Below are positions 35,011 through 44,244 of a stretch of DNA of 64,000 nt, one piece after another. The position numbers and the translations under genes were made by a program. This DNA is from Bacillus sp. FJAT-45350 (lineage in GTDB: Bacteria; Bacillota; Bacilli; Bacillales; NISU01). Position 1 is the stretch's first letter. Each line of letters starts with the position of its first letter. The stretch covers positions 2,674,079 to 2,738,078 of the forward strand of contig NZ_NISU01000001.1 of assembly GCF_002335805.1 (NCBI RefSeq), in the 5' to 3' direction. The notes under the pieces were generated by a model, which did no database searches, was not told where the DNA came from, and saw nothing but the letters and a program-made list of their open reading frames with translations.

Positions 35011-35913
35011 ATGAACAAACAACAAATTGGAGATTCAAGTTTATATGTAAGTGAAATCGGACTTGGATGCATGTCACTCGGTACCGATGAAGAAAATGCA
35101 AAAAAAATTATCGATACAGCTATTTCTAATGAAATTAATTATTTAGACACTGCCGATTTATATGATCAAGGTGTAAACGAGGAGCTTATCGGTAAAGCAA
35201 TCAAAGGGAAGAGAAATGACGTGATCCTTGCAACTAAAGTTGGAAATCGTTTTGAACGAGGAAAGGATGGATGGGAATGGGATCCTTCAAAGACGTATAT
35301 CAAATCTGCTGTAAAAGAAAGTCTCCGACGTTTACAAACAGATTATATTGATTTGTATCAGCTTCATGGTGGTACGATAGACGATCCAATCGATGAAATC
35401 ATAGAAGCATTTGAAGAATTAAAAGAAGAAGGTATTATTCGCTATTATGGAATCTCGTCCATCCGTCCAAATGTTATAAAGCAATTTTGTAAGCAATCCT
35501 CTATAATCAGTGTCATGATGCAGTACAGCATTCTTGACCGACGGCCTGAAGAGCTATTTACATTCCTTAAAGAACATAATGTAAGTGTTTTAGCTAGAGG
35601 TCCTGTCGCAAAAGGAATATTGACTGATAAATCAAGTAATAGGCTAGGTAAAGACTATCTATCTTATTCTTCCCAAGAATTAAAAAACATTAGTTCAAGC
35701 ATTAAAAACATTAGTAATAAGCATTCCCTTACATCAACTGCTCTACATTACTGTCTACACGATGAAGTTGTCGCCGCTGCAGTTGTTGGTGCAAGCTCAA
35801 TAGAACAAATTGAAAAGAACATCAATGCTATTAACACGCTTACACTTGCTGACGATGAGTTAAACAAAATTAAAGAAATATCGAAAGCTTCTCTTTACGA
35901 GCAGCACAGGTAA
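35011..35913 (+). CDS. Aldo/keto reductase
   Basis: The 300-residue NADPH-dependent oxidoreductase has the AKR catalytic tetrad in order: Asp and Tyr in LDTADLYDQG, Lys in LATKVGNRF and His in LYQLHGGTID. The C-terminal cofactor-binding segment VVGASSIEQIEKN is present. Start at the ATG at 35011 after TAGGAGGTTGG. It resembles the YccK/IolS-like group; the natural substrate is unknown. Confidence 0.9.
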   Translation: MNKQQIGDSSLYVSEIGLGCMSLGTDEENAKKIIDTAISNEINYLDTADLYDQGVNEELIGKAIKGKRNDVILATKVGNRFERGKDGWEWDPSKTYIKSAVKESLRRLQTDYIDLYQLHGGTIDDPIDEIIEAFEELKEEGIIRYYGISSIRPNVIKQFCKQSSIISVMMQYSILDRRPEELFTFLKEHNVSVLARGPVAKGILTDKSSNRLGKDYLSYSSQELKNISSSIKNISNKHSLTSTALHYCLHDEVVAAAVVGASSIEQIEKNINAINTLTLADDELNKIKEISKASLYEQHR

Positions 35914-36028
35914 ATTTCTCATAGGCAGTTGACCAAATTAAATAAAATTAGGATAGATGCCTAACCATATGACGTAGTTCTACATAGACTTATAGTGTAG
36001 CTACTAAAAAAAGGAGGCATCCATTATT

Positions 36029-36184
36029 ATGACATTCTATGGAGCACCACAACAATTTCACGGGTATCAAGGGTACACTGGTTTTCAAGGTTATCCAACT
36101 TACTCAGGAAAGGGAAGTAGCTTTACTTTAATTGTTGTACTATTCATCCTACTAATCGTAGTAGGCTCTGCATATGGTAAATAA
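36029..36184 (+). CDS. YjcZ-family small sporulation protein
   Basis: The 51-residue product has an aromatic, Gly/Gln/Tyr-rich N terminus (FHGYQGYTGFQGYP) and one hydrophobic helix FTLIVVLFILLIVVGSAY. That helix is the hallmark of the YjcZ/SscA family of spore-assembly small proteins. AAAAGGAGGC precedes the ATG. It is monocistronic with its own terminator. Which spore layer it serves cannot be told. Confidence 0.85.
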   Translation: MTFYGAPQQFHGYQGYTGFQGYPTYSGKGSSFTLIVVLFILLIVVGSAYGK

Positions 36185-36207
36185 GTCCCGATAATATATC
36201 GTTTAAT

Positions 36208-36236
36208 AGGCCTCAGCAGATTGCTGGGGCCCCTTT
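36208..36236 (+). terminator. Terminator of the YjcZ-family gene
   Basis: GGCCTCAGCA and TGCTGGGGCC form a stem with a short loop, followed by CCTTTT. Confidence 0.8.
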
Positions 36237-36447
36237 TGTAATGAGTAAGTTGGTTAGGAAACAAAGCCATTTGTAGCTACTCTGTGTAGCTTTTTTTAGT
36301 CAATTGAGGGGAATACATAAAGAGCCGTCCTTCAAATTAGAAGAACGGCTTTACATCCAACAAAGACCGCTTTGCGGTTTTTGTTCCATAATATTTATAA
36401 GTGATTCTTATTTAAAAGAAAGTATAAAACTGTTGGTAGCTTATCCA

Positions 36448-36532
36448 AAGAAGGGCAATGGCGTCGCACACTACGCGTCCAGCGGGAAGGACACCCACTG
36501 GACTTAAAAGATGTAGTGGCTTTGCTCATTGG
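36448..36532 (-). repeat. Dispersed hairpin repeat, copy D
   Basis: On the minus strand CCACTACATCTTTTAA, inner stem GTCCAGTGGG/CCCGCTGGAC, then GCGTAGTGTGCG and CCATTGC. CTACATCTTTTAA is identical to copy B, while the inner stem sequence is unrelated but paired. Confidence 0.65.
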
Positions 36533-36538
36533 ATTTAT

Positions 36539-37960
36539 TTATTTCTTCGCTGGAGGGCTGTGGATTGCTTGATCCGACAATCCTTCAACTGCTTCTAAAA
36601 ATGCTTCATTAAAGCTTGGGTGAGGATATAATGGGAATGTTAAGTCCTCATCACGTCCTACCATTTCTAATGCAACTGTACCTGTACTAATCATTTCAAC
36701 TGCACCAGCACCAATTGCATGGAAACCAAGTAACATATCTGTTTTGCTATCTTTGATCACTTTTACGAAACCATCTTTTTCGCCAGTAATCATCGCATAG
36801 CCGTTTCCACCAAGTGCAAATTGACCAGTTTTCACTTCATAGCCAGCTTCTTTAGCTTCTTTTTCTGTTAAGCCTACTGTCGCAATTGGAGGGACAGTAT
36901 GTACAACAATCGGTAAGAATGTAAGATCTACTTCACTAGCTTCTCCTGCAATTGTTTCTGCAGCAACTTTACCTTGCTTGATTGCTTTAATAGCAAGTGA
37001 TTCTCCTTCAGTCGTATCACCGATAGCAAAGATATTATCTTTTGACGTTTTCATTGTAACATCCGTTACAACATATCCAGCTTCAGATACATCTACACCA
37101 ATGCGGTCTAATCCTAATGAAGAGATATTTGGTTGATTTTTTGTTGAAAGGAAAGCGTGCGTTCCTGAAACAGTTTCAGCATCCTCACCTTTTTTACAAA
37201 CAAACTCAACTCCAGTATCACTACCAGAAATCGTCTCAATTGTATGGCCTCTAAGAACTTTAATTTTTGATTTCTTTAACAGACGCTTTAACTCTCTGTT
37301 AATTGAGTCATCAAAGTTAAAGTCATCTTTCGCATCATCAAGAACGATTGTTACTTTCGCTCCAAGATAATGATAGCTAGATGCTACTTCTAATGAAAGA
37401 TAGTCACTTCCATAGACAACTAAGTGTTCCGGTACTTCTGATAAGCTGTAAATTTCATGAGATAAAAGAATACGCTCATGAGATACATCTAAAGGACCCT
37501 CAGCAACTGGAGTCGCACCTGTTGCGATAATCGCATGCTTAAATTGAATAATATCAAAGTTATGACCTTCTTCTACTCCAATACGCACTTCAGAGATAAA
37601 AGAAGCTGCTCCCTTTAAAATTTCAATTTTATTTGCTTGGCATAAAGATTCTACACCTTTACGTAAGTTTGTAACTACTTTCTCTTTGTATGAAGAAAGC
37701 TTACCGAAATCAAAAGATGATTCTTTAGTTGAAATTCCAATATCCTCAAGCTTCGATAATGTTGAAAGTTGTTTTGCCGCATGAGTGTGAACTTTTGATG
37801 GAATACAACCTTTGTTTAGACAAACTCCACCCATATCAGCTTTCTCTACAAGTGTTACTTGCAAACCTAATTGAGCTGCACGGATCGCCGCATTGTAACC
37901 ACCCGGCCCACCACCGATAATGACCAAGTCGCGCTCTTGTACGATATCACCTACAACCAT
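36539..37960 (-). CDS. lpdA: Dihydrolipoyl dehydrogenase (E3)
   Basis: The 473-residue flavoprotein has the FAD motif GGGPGGYNAAIRAAQLG, the redox disulphide GGVCLNKGCIPSK, an NAD-binding Rossmann segment and the catalytic HPSFNEA histidine near the C terminus. It reoxidises dihydrolipoamide of the E2 component. It is the last gene of the E1a-E1b-E2-E3 operon and starts immediately after the E2 stop codon. The order is that of pdh/aco operons, with ptb-buk upstream as in bkd loci. Confidence 0.93.
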   Translation of the reverse strand: MVVGDIVQERDLVIIGGGPGGYNAAIRAAQLGLQVTLVEKADMGGVCLNKGCIPSKVHTHAAKQLSTLSKLEDIGISTKESSFDFGKLSSYKEKVVTNLRKGVESLCQANKIEILKGAASFISEVRIGVEEGHNFDIIQFKHAIIATGATPVAEGPLDVSHERILLSHEIYSLSEVPEHLVVYGSDYLSLEVASSYHYLGAKVTIVLDDAKDDFNFDDSINRELKRLLKKSKIKVLRGHTIETISGSDTGVEFVCKKGEDAETVSGTHAFLSTKNQPNISSLGLDRIGVDVSEAGYVVTDVTMKTSKDNIFAIGDTTEGESLAIKAIKQGKVAAETIAGEASEVDLTFLPIVVHTVPPIATVGLTEKEAKEAGYEVKTGQFALGGNGYAMITGEKDGFVKVIKDSKTDMLLGFHAIGAGAVEMISTGTVALEMVGRDEDLTFPLYPHPSFNEAFLEAVEGLSDQAIHSPPAKK

Positions 37961-39226
37961 TTATACCAACTCCAATAATAGCTTTTTCGGATTTTCGATT
38001 AGATCCACGAAACGATTTGTAAATGCTACAGCCGTTGCTCCGTCAGCTACACGGTGGTCAAAGCCCATTGACATTGTCATCATTGAACGAATCGCAATTT
38101 CATCATTCTCGATAACAACTGGCATTTTCTTCGTTTTATGGAAAGCAATGATTCCAGTTTCAGGGTGATTAATGATTGGAGTTGCTCCAATACTTCCAAG
38201 TGGTCCAACATTACTAATTGTAAATGTTCCACCCTTCATTTCATTACCTGATAACTCACCAGCGATTGCCTTCTTCGTTAATTCTTTCATTTCATCATTA
38301 ATTTGTTTTAATGACTTTTGGTTTACATTGTGAAGAACTGGTACAACTAATCCGTCTTCAGTATCTGTAGCTAAACCGATATTGTAATCCTTCTCTAGCT
38401 TAATCACTTCATTTACTTCATCTAGTTTCGCATTGAATACTGGGAAGTCTTTCAATGCAATAGCAATTGCTTTAATGAAGAATGATACAACTGAAATATT
38501 TACGCCAGTTTCCTTTAATTCACTTCTGAACGCTAGTAAGTTCGTTAAATCAGCTTCTTCAAAGTGAGTAACGTGTGGAATTGTAAATGCTGATTGCGTC
38601 ATCTTCTTCGCAATTTGTTTTCTTCTTCCACGGAACGGAATTGTTTCTACTTCTCCTGCAGTTACAGGTGCTGTTGGCGCTGACACTGATGGTTTTGCCG
38701 TAGTTGTTGCTGTCTTCTCAGTTGCTACTTCTTGTGCAGGAGCTGCTTGTTCACCGTTAATAAAACGTTGAACATCCTCATCGGTTACGCGTCCTGCTGG
38801 GCCTGTACCAGCAACTTGCTCAATATCTACACCATTTTCTCTTGCAATTTTACGAGTATATGGTGCAGCAAGAACTCTACCTGATCTTGAAGCTGGTGCT
38901 TCTACCTTTTTCGTATCTGTAACTGGCCCTTTATTCTTCTCCTCTGATGGTGCTTCTGAAGCCGCTACTGGAGCAGGTGCTGCAGCACTACCTTCTGCTT
39001 CAACAATTAACAAAGTTGTTCCTACTGATACAGTTTCTCCAGTAGGGATAATAATTTCTTTTATCGTACCAGCCGAAGGTGACGGAAGTTCAGCAACCAT
39101 CTTATCTGTTTGTACTTCAACAAGTGGTTGGTCCACTTTAACTGTATCTCCTACTTTTACAAAGTAATGGATAATTTCGCCTTCTGTCATTCCTTCACCG
39201 ATATCATGAAGCTTTACTTCTACCAT
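37961..39226 (-). CDS. 2-oxoacid dehydrogenase E2 (dihydrolipoamide acyltransferase)
   Basis: The 421-residue E2 has one lipoyl domain (VEVQTDKMVAELPSP with the lipoylated Lys), Ala/Pro/Thr linkers, and a peripheral subunit-binding domain (TRKIARENGVDIEQV, VTDEDVQ). The catalytic trimer domain ends with the active-site DHRVADGA. It carries acyl groups from E1 to CoA and forms the complex core. Substrate class (branched-chain oxoacids or pyruvate) cannot be settled from sequence; the ptb-buk neighbours favour branched-chain. Confidence 0.9.
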   Translation of the reverse strand: MVEVKLHDIGEGMTEGEIIHYFVKVGDTVKVDQPLVEVQTDKMVAELPSPSAGTIKEIIIPTGETVSVGTTLLIVEAEGSAAAPAPVAASEAPSEEKNKGPVTDTKKVEAPASRSGRVLAAPYTRKIARENGVDIEQVAGTGPAGRVTDEDVQRFINGEQAAPAQEVATEKTATTTAKPSVSAPTAPVTAGEVETIPFRGRRKQIAKKMTQSAFTIPHVTHFEEADLTNLLAFRSELKETGVNISVVSFFIKAIAIALKDFPVFNAKLDEVNEVIKLEKDYNIGLATDTEDGLVVPVLHNVNQKSLKQINDEMKELTKKAIAGELSGNEMKGGTFTISNVGPLGSIGATPIINHPETGIIAFHKTKKMPVVIENDEIAIRSMMTMSMGFDHRVADGATAVAFTNRFVDLIENPKKLLLELV

Positions 39227-39237
39227 TTTTTCCCCTC

Positions 39238-40266
39238 CTAAAACTCTACTACTTTCTTAATTGCATGCATTACTCTTTTTGGTGTTGGCATATAGTGATC
39301 CTCTAATGCGAAGAACGGTACTGGTACATCGTAACCTGTTACACGTTCGATTGGTGCTTTTAAGTATAAGAATGACGTATCATTAATAACTGATGCGATG
39401 TCATTGCTTAAACCACCAGTTTCATGTGCTTCATGAACGATTACGACACGACCTGTTTTTTGTACTGATTCAGCGATGATGTCTTTATCTAATGGGTAAA
39501 GTGTACGTAAATCAATTACATCACACTTAACTCCTTGCTTCTCATATTCCTCAGCTGCCTTAAGTGCTACAGGCATCATTGCTCCCCAAGAAATAAGTGT
39601 TACGTCTTCACCTTGTTTTACATACTTACCTTTACCAATTTCAACTGTGTATTTTCCTTCTGGAACCATTTCACGAGTTGCACGGTAAGTTCTCATTGAC
39701 TCTAAGAATAGTACTGGATCCGGATCCTCAATTGCAGCAATTAAAAGTCCTTTAGCATCATATGGTGTTGATGGACAAACAACTTTAATTCCTGGCATAT
39801 GAGTGAATAAAGCTTCCGTACTATCTGAATGAACTTCAGGTGCTCTAATCCCTGCACCATAAGGAGCACGAATTACCATAGGAACTGTGTAATGCCCCAT
39901 CGTTCTCATACGAATTCTTGTTACGTGAGTCATAATTTGCTCATAAGCTGGATAAATGAAACCTAAGAATTGCATTTCAACAATTGGCTTAAATCCATTA
40001 ACTGCCATACCTACTGATGTACCAACAATACCAGCTTCACTTAATGGTGTATCGACCACTCGATCCTCACCAAATAATTCCTGTAAACCGTCGGTAGCAC
40101 GGAATACCCCTCCGTTTTTACCGATATCTTCACCTAGTAAAAGAACACTTTCATCTTCTTGTAGCATTGTTCTTAAACCATCCGTTACTGCTTGAACAAG
40201 CGTCAATGAGTTTTCTTTTCCTTGAGATTTCACATTTTTCAACTCCTTTTCCTTTTGAGCCAACAT
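39238..40266 (-). CDS. 2-oxoacid dehydrogenase E1 beta subunit
   Basis: The 342-residue beta subunit has the EDIGKNGGVFRATDGLQ segment with the thiamine-diphosphate Glu, DTPLSEAGIVG, PYGAGIRAPEVHSDS and the VIDLRTLYPLD/VHEAHETGG C-terminal domain. It pairs with the adjacent alpha subunit for oxidative decarboxylation. It follows the alpha gene directly, with its RBS GAGGTGAGGC inside that gene's end. A close paralogue lies at 49384-50379. Confidence 0.92.
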   Translation of the reverse strand: MLAQKEKELKNVKSQGKENSLTLVQAVTDGLRTMLQEDESVLLLGEDIGKNGGVFRATDGLQELFGEDRVVDTPLSEAGIVGTSVGMAVNGFKPIVEMQFLGFIYPAYEQIMTHVTRIRMRTMGHYTVPMVIRAPYGAGIRAPEVHSDSTEALFTHMPGIKVVCPSTPYDAKGLLIAAIEDPDPVLFLESMRTYRATREMVPEGKYTVEIGKGKYVKQGEDVTLISWGAMMPVALKAAEEYEKQGVKCDVIDLRTLYPLDKDIIAESVQKTGRVVIVHEAHETGGLSNDIASVINDTSFLYLKAPIERVTGYDVPVPFFALEDHYMPTPKRVMHAIKKVVEF

Positions 40267-41334
40267 TTAAGCCTCACCTCGTAGCATTTGGAACTCTTCT
40301 TTTTGCTTTTTAATTGTCCACGTTGGTTCAGCAAATACATGATCAAATAAATCGTTAGTATCTGGTTTAGGGAATTTCTCCATATCTTCTACAGCTTTTT
40401 GAATTTCTTGCTCTAATTCTCCCATGATCTTGTTAACCCATTCTTCATCCCAGAAACCGTTCTCTTTCATAAAACGTTCTAATCTTCCAACTGGGTCTTT
40501 CTTTTCACGAGAATTCTCATATTTTTCTTGGTCACGATATTTCGTTGGGTCATCTGCTGTAGTATGTGCACCAAAGCGTTGTGTAACAGACTCAATTAAT
40601 GTTGGACCTTCACCATCACGAGCTCTTTCTAATGCTTTCTTAACCGTGAAATAAACTGCAAAAATATCGTTACCATCAACACGCTCGCCTGGCATACCAT
40701 ATGCTACGCTCTTTTGAGCTACTGTTTCTGAGTTCATTTGTTTTGTAATTGGTACTGAAATTGCATACCCATTGTTTTGGTTAAAAAATACAGCTGGTGC
40801 TTTGAATACACTCGCAAAGTTTAACCCTTCATGGAAGTCACCTTCAGATGTTGCACCATCTCCAAAGTAAGCAATTGCTGCGTTTTTTGTACCTTTACGC
40901 TTTTCAGCTAAAGCAGCACCTGCAGCATGTGGTAATTGTGTTGCAATTGGTACAGCTGGAGGGAAAATATTCTTTCCTTCAGGTGGTACACAACCTTCAA
41001 TACGACCATTCCAGTATAGGTACGTTCTTGCCATATTAGCACCGAACGTTAGCGTAGCTCCATGATCACGATATGTTGGGAACAACCAGTCGTTTTCTCC
41101 TAAAGCTAGCGCGCTTCCTACTTGTGAAGCTTCTTGTCCTTCAAAAGGAGCATATGTCCCTAAACGTCCTTGACGTTGTAAAGCAATCGCCTTTCTATCA
41201 AAGGTACGAATTCTCATCATGTTAAAATAAAAATGTTTAACAAGCTCTTCAGTTAACTCTGATTTAAAATCGTCGGAAACTAACTTTCCTTCTTCATCAA
41301 CGATTTGAAAAATTGGGTAATCCTTTTCACTCAT
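40267..41334 (-). CDS. 2-oxoacid dehydrogenase E1 alpha subunit
   Basis: The 355-residue alpha subunit has the thiamine-diphosphate motif GDGATSEGDFHEGLNFASVF...NN and the phosphorylation-loop region RFGAHTTADDPTKYR. It has the usual N-terminal FEGQEASQVGSA. It decarboxylates the oxoacid and passes the acyl group to E2. AGAGGTGAAC precedes the ATG. It is the first gene of the four-gene operon; a candidate CcpA site lies about 265 bases upstream. A paralogue lies at 50380-51483. Confidence 0.92.
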   Translation of the reverse strand: MSEKDYPIFQIVDEEGKLVSDDFKSELTEELVKHFYFNMMRIRTFDRKAIALQRQGRLGTYAPFEGQEASQVGSALALGENDWLFPTYRDHGATLTFGANMARTYLYWNGRIEGCVPPEGKNIFPPAVPIATQLPHAAGAALAEKRKGTKNAAIAYFGDGATSEGDFHEGLNFASVFKAPAVFFNQNNGYAISVPITKQMNSETVAQKSVAYGMPGERVDGNDIFAVYFTVKKALERARDGEGPTLIESVTQRFGAHTTADDPTKYRDQEKYENSREKKDPVGRLERFMKENGFWDEEWVNKIMGELEQEIQKAVEDMEKFPKPDTNDLFDHVFAEPTWTIKKQKEEFQMLRGEA

Positions 41335-41597
41335 GCTTGTTCACCTCTCATTGAATATTTATCTTTTTAATATCTCTCTTACAAACCTTTTACATACAGT
41401 CACCATCTAGCAGTTTTACAGTCATTTTATGCATATAGTAATTTAAATAGATAATATTTTACTAGTTTAACTATTGTGATGTTTTTCTAAAATTCAAAAT
41501 TATCTCTCTTTTACCACTTTAACATACTAAAAAGCGTCACTGTATATCTGGTTTAACACTGTAAAATTTAGAGACTTTACAGTATAAAAGCGATAAA

Positions 41598-41612
41598 GTA
41601 AACGCTTACAAC
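41598..41612. promoter_or_regulatory. Candidate catabolite-responsive element (cre)
   Basis: On the minus strand TTGTAAGCGTTTACT matches the CcpA box pattern WTGNAARCGNWWWCA with one mismatch. Position and match suggest carbon control of the oxoacid dehydrogenase operon; a single site by eye is weak evidence. Confidence 0.4.
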
Positions 41613-41818
41613 GCGTGCATAAAAATACCTCCAAAACGGTCATACAGCTAGACTTTTCTTCTTGAGGGTAACATAGTTATAATCTTAATATAACAAACTT
41701 ATCATCTATTTTATAAATTATCAACTACTTTCTCACGTTAAAGTAACTCAAGTATAGTAATAAGTACGTTAAACGCAAAAAGTTCTTTTTTTCTAAAAAT
41801 ACAGACTATTAACTAAGG

Positions 41819-41849
41819 AAAAATGACACCACAATTGATGTCATTTTAG
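41819..41849 (-). terminator. Terminator of ptb-buk
   Basis: AAAATGACA and TGTCATTTT form a stem after the buk stop codon, with Ts following on the minus strand. Confidence 0.75.
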
Positions 41850-41858
41850 GGATTTTTT

Positions 41859-42938
41859 TCAATTGGGATTTTGGTAGTAATTCCCTTCTTCTTCACCAGA
41901 TAATACCCTTAAGGCACCAAACGCTAACGCTTCTAACTCCTCTTCCCCGGGTTGAACAAAAACAGGTGCCAAAAATTGTATTTTCTTTCTAAGGCGATTA
42001 ATAATAAACTCTGAGTAACTAACTCCGCCTGTTAGTATAATTCCATCTATTTCACCATTTACTACAGTAGACATTGCCCCAATCTCTTTTGCTAATTGAT
42101 ATATCATTCCCTCAAGTATTTTTTGAGCGTGTATATCACCTTGTATAGCTCGCTCTTCAGCCTCTATTACACTTTTTGTTCCGAGGTACGCGTATAGGCC
42201 ACCTTCCTTTGTTACTTTGCTTATCATTTCTTTTTCCGTGAATTGACCTGAATAGCAAAGGTGTATAAGCTCTTTAGATGGCAGACCTCCAGCTCGCTCA
42301 GGTGAATATGGCCCCTCATTGTTCCCATTGTTTACATCAATAATCCTGCCTTTTTCCATAGCTGCGATAGATATACCTCCACCTATGTGAGCAACTATAA
42401 AGTTAAAACACTCATATGGTCTACCTATTGTATTTGCTACTTTTCTTGAGACCGCCTTTATATTCAACGCATGGAGATGGCTTTTCCGTTCAAGCTCAGG
42501 AATACCAGAAAGTCTCGCCATATCTGTAAGCTCATCTACAACAATCGGATCGACAATAAAAGCTGCTATCCCAACACTACTTGCCAAATCATAAGCTATG
42601 ATTGCCCCTAGATTAGAAGCATGTTCTCCATACTTTGCTGTTTCTAAGTCATGAATCATTTCGTTATTTACAATATACGTACCACTCTTTAATGGAGATA
42701 AGAACCCACCACGCCCAACAATCCCATCAAATTCTTCTAATAAATGGCCTTCATGGACCAGTAATTTCTCTAACTGCTGCATCCGATAGCCCTTCTGTTC
42801 TATTACTGAAGAAAAACCAGCTAACTCCTCATCTTTATGGCGAATTGTCTCATTTAAAATGATGATTTCTCCATGATAAATTGCCAGCTTGGTAGAAGTG
42901 GAACCAGGATTTATCGCTAATATTTTTAATGCATTCAT
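41859..42938 (-). CDS. buk: Butyrate kinase
   Basis: The 359-residue ASKHA-fold kinase has ILAINPGSTSTKLAIY at the N terminus, HIGGGISIAAMEKGRIIDVNN and GIILTGGVSYSEFI. It interconverts acyl phosphate and carboxylate plus ATP. Together with ptb upstream it turns branched-chain or butyryl-CoA into the free acid with ATP gain, using CoA esters made by an oxoacid dehydrogenase. GAGAGGAAAA precedes the ATG. Confidence 0.93.
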   Translation of the reverse strand: MNALKILAINPGSTSTKLAIYHGEIIILNETIRHKDEELAGFSSVIEQKGYRMQQLEKLLVHEGHLLEEFDGIVGRGGFLSPLKSGTYIVNNEMIHDLETAKYGEHASNLGAIIAYDLASSVGIAAFIVDPIVVDELTDMARLSGIPELERKSHLHALNIKAVSRKVANTIGRPYECFNFIVAHIGGGISIAAMEKGRIIDVNNGNNEGPYSPERAGGLPSKELIHLCYSGQFTEKEMISKVTKEGGLYAYLGTKSVIEAEERAIQGDIHAQKILEGMIYQLAKEIGAMSTVVNGEIDGIILTGGVSYSEFIINRLRKKIQFLAPVFVQPGEEELEALAFGALRVLSGEEEGNYYQNPN

Positions 42939-42961
42939 GTTAGTATTTTCCTCTCTGCCGT

Positions 42962-43879
42962 TTATGATTCAACTAATTGATTGGAAACTGCCGTAGTCGC
43001 AAGAGCAATTGAAGCTAGTTTCGCTAACGATGAGTCAGATCTCGAGTTTAAAATTAATGGTACTCTAGCTCCTAAGACAATTCCCGCCATTGTACCACCA
43101 GCATAATACGTAATCGCTTTTCCTAATATATTACCAGCCTCGATAGTGGGAACGACCAACAAATCCGCCTCCCCGTCCACTTTACTTTCAATCCCTTTGT
43201 GGTGTAGTGACTTTTTGCTTATCGCTAAATCTAACGGTAGCGGGCCGTCAATTATTGCATTAGGATACTTACTAGATAACGTCTTTACGAGTTGAGAGCT
43301 ATCCTGAGTCACAGGCATCTTTTCATTAATTCTTTCATTTGCAGATAAAAGAACGACTTTTGGTTCCGCTAACCCTAAATCTGTTAAAAACTCAATTCCA
43401 TTTGAAACAATGGCTTCTCTCTCTTTTTTATTTGGAGCAATATTAAGCCCACCATCAGTCATATACGTTAGGTGGTCAACACCTGGTATTTCAAATGCAG
43501 ACAAATGACTTAATAATTTATCAGTGCGTAATTTAAAATCAGGGTGCAGTACTCCCCTTAGAAATGGGGTACTATTTACTAACCCTTTCATAATAATCTC
43601 TGTCTTACCTTGTTCAGCAAGACTTGCTGCTAAGAGCGTCATTTCTTCTTCTGACTCTGTATGATGTATTTCATAAGAACTAATATCAAACTCTAGCTCC
43701 CTTGCAATTTCTTCAATTTGAACTTTGAATCCTATAAAGAACGGAGTAATCATGCCCAAATCAACAGCATCTTTCACTGCCTTCATTACATCTTCATCAT
43801 GTGCTGCAGCAATACTTATGTTTACAGGAGTCCCCTTCTGCGCTTCTTTAATTACTTGTTTAAAGTTTGCATACCTCAT
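42962..43879 (-). CDS. ptb: Phosphate butyryltransferase
   Basis: The 305-residue phosphate acyltransferase has the family segments IIMKGLVNSTPFLRGVL, TDGGLNIAPN and GPLPLDLAISKKS. It converts butyryl- or branched acyl-CoA to the acyl phosphate used by buk. The second of two nearby ATGs (43879) has proper spacing to GGAGAG. In B. subtilis ptb leads the bkd operon; bcd (leucine dehydrogenase), normally between ptb and buk, is absent here. Confidence 0.92.
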   Translation of the reverse strand: MRYANFKQVIKEAQKGTPVNISIAAAHDEDVMKAVKDAVDLGMITPFFIGFKVQIEEIARELEFDISSYEIHHTESEEEMTLLAASLAEQGKTEIIMKGLVNSTPFLRGVLHPDFKLRTDKLLSHLSAFEIPGVDHLTYMTDGGLNIAPNKKEREAIVSNGIEFLTDLGLAEPKVVLLSANERINEKMPVTQDSSQLVKTLSSKYPNAIIDGPLPLDLAISKKSLHHKGIESKVDGEADLLVVPTIEAGNILGKAITYYAGGTMAGIVLGARVPLILNSRSDSSLAKLASIALATTAVSNQLVES

Positions 43880-44076
43880 ATTCATCTCTCCATTAAATTA
43901 ATTCTCTTTTGACTTATCTTACTGTACCTCCTTAAGCCTTTGCTATGAGATTTATCACACTAAAAAAATACAAGATTCATAGTTTAAAAAGTAAATCTAC
44001 GGGTAATAATAGTTAGTATAAAAGAGATTAATATAAGATGACTTACATATAAAACAAATAAAAGGAGGACTTAGAT

Positions 44077-44178
44077 ATGAGTTTACAGGAGTACATAGCT
44101 AATATTAATAAGATGTTAGAAGAGGCTAAGGAGCAACTCTCTCAATCAGCAGAGCTAGACGATTATTGTAATTCATAA
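44077..44178 (+). CDS. Small acidic protein, 33 aa
   Basis: AAAGGAGGA lies eight bases before an ATG opening a 33-codon frame: MSLQEYIANINKMLEEAKEQ, then LSQSAELDDYCNS. It is a helix with an acidic end. It has its own terminator. No family is recognised; the strong RBS and isolated terminator make it a plausible small gene. Confidence 0.5.
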   Translation: MSLQEYIANINKMLEEAKEQLSQSAELDDYCNS

Positions 44179-44206
44179 ACTAAGCACTTACGTTCCTGTA
44201 TATAAA

Positions 44207-44243
44207 AAATCCCCTAGAAGAGTCTAATTCTAGGGGATTTCTT
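44207..44243. terminator. Bidirectional terminator
   Basis: AAAAAATCCCCTAGAA and TTCTAGGGGATTTCTTTT form a strong hairpin between the small ORF and the convergent glucosidase gene. Confidence 0.9.
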
Positions 44244-44244
44244 T

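Larger units (their letters stand above)
36185..36538. other. Intergenic region with terminators and repeat copy D
   Basis: Besides the YjcZ terminator it has a second hairpin AGCCGT/ACGGCTTTA (about 36320-36355) and repeat copy D. The 67-codon plus frame here runs through the repeat and is not called. Confidence 0.5.
41335..41858. other. Intergenic region upstream of the 2-oxoacid dehydrogenase operon
   Basis: A 524-bp AT-rich gap without a gene. It contains the buk terminator, a candidate cre box and, presumably, the operon promoter. I looked for a sigma-54 -24/-12 element, expected if it were a bkd operon, and saw none. Confidence 0.5.

Noticed and set aside
41335-41858. Sigma-54 (SigL) promoter expected for a bkd operon
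   Set aside because: No TGGCAC-N5-TTGCA-like element was found on either strand.
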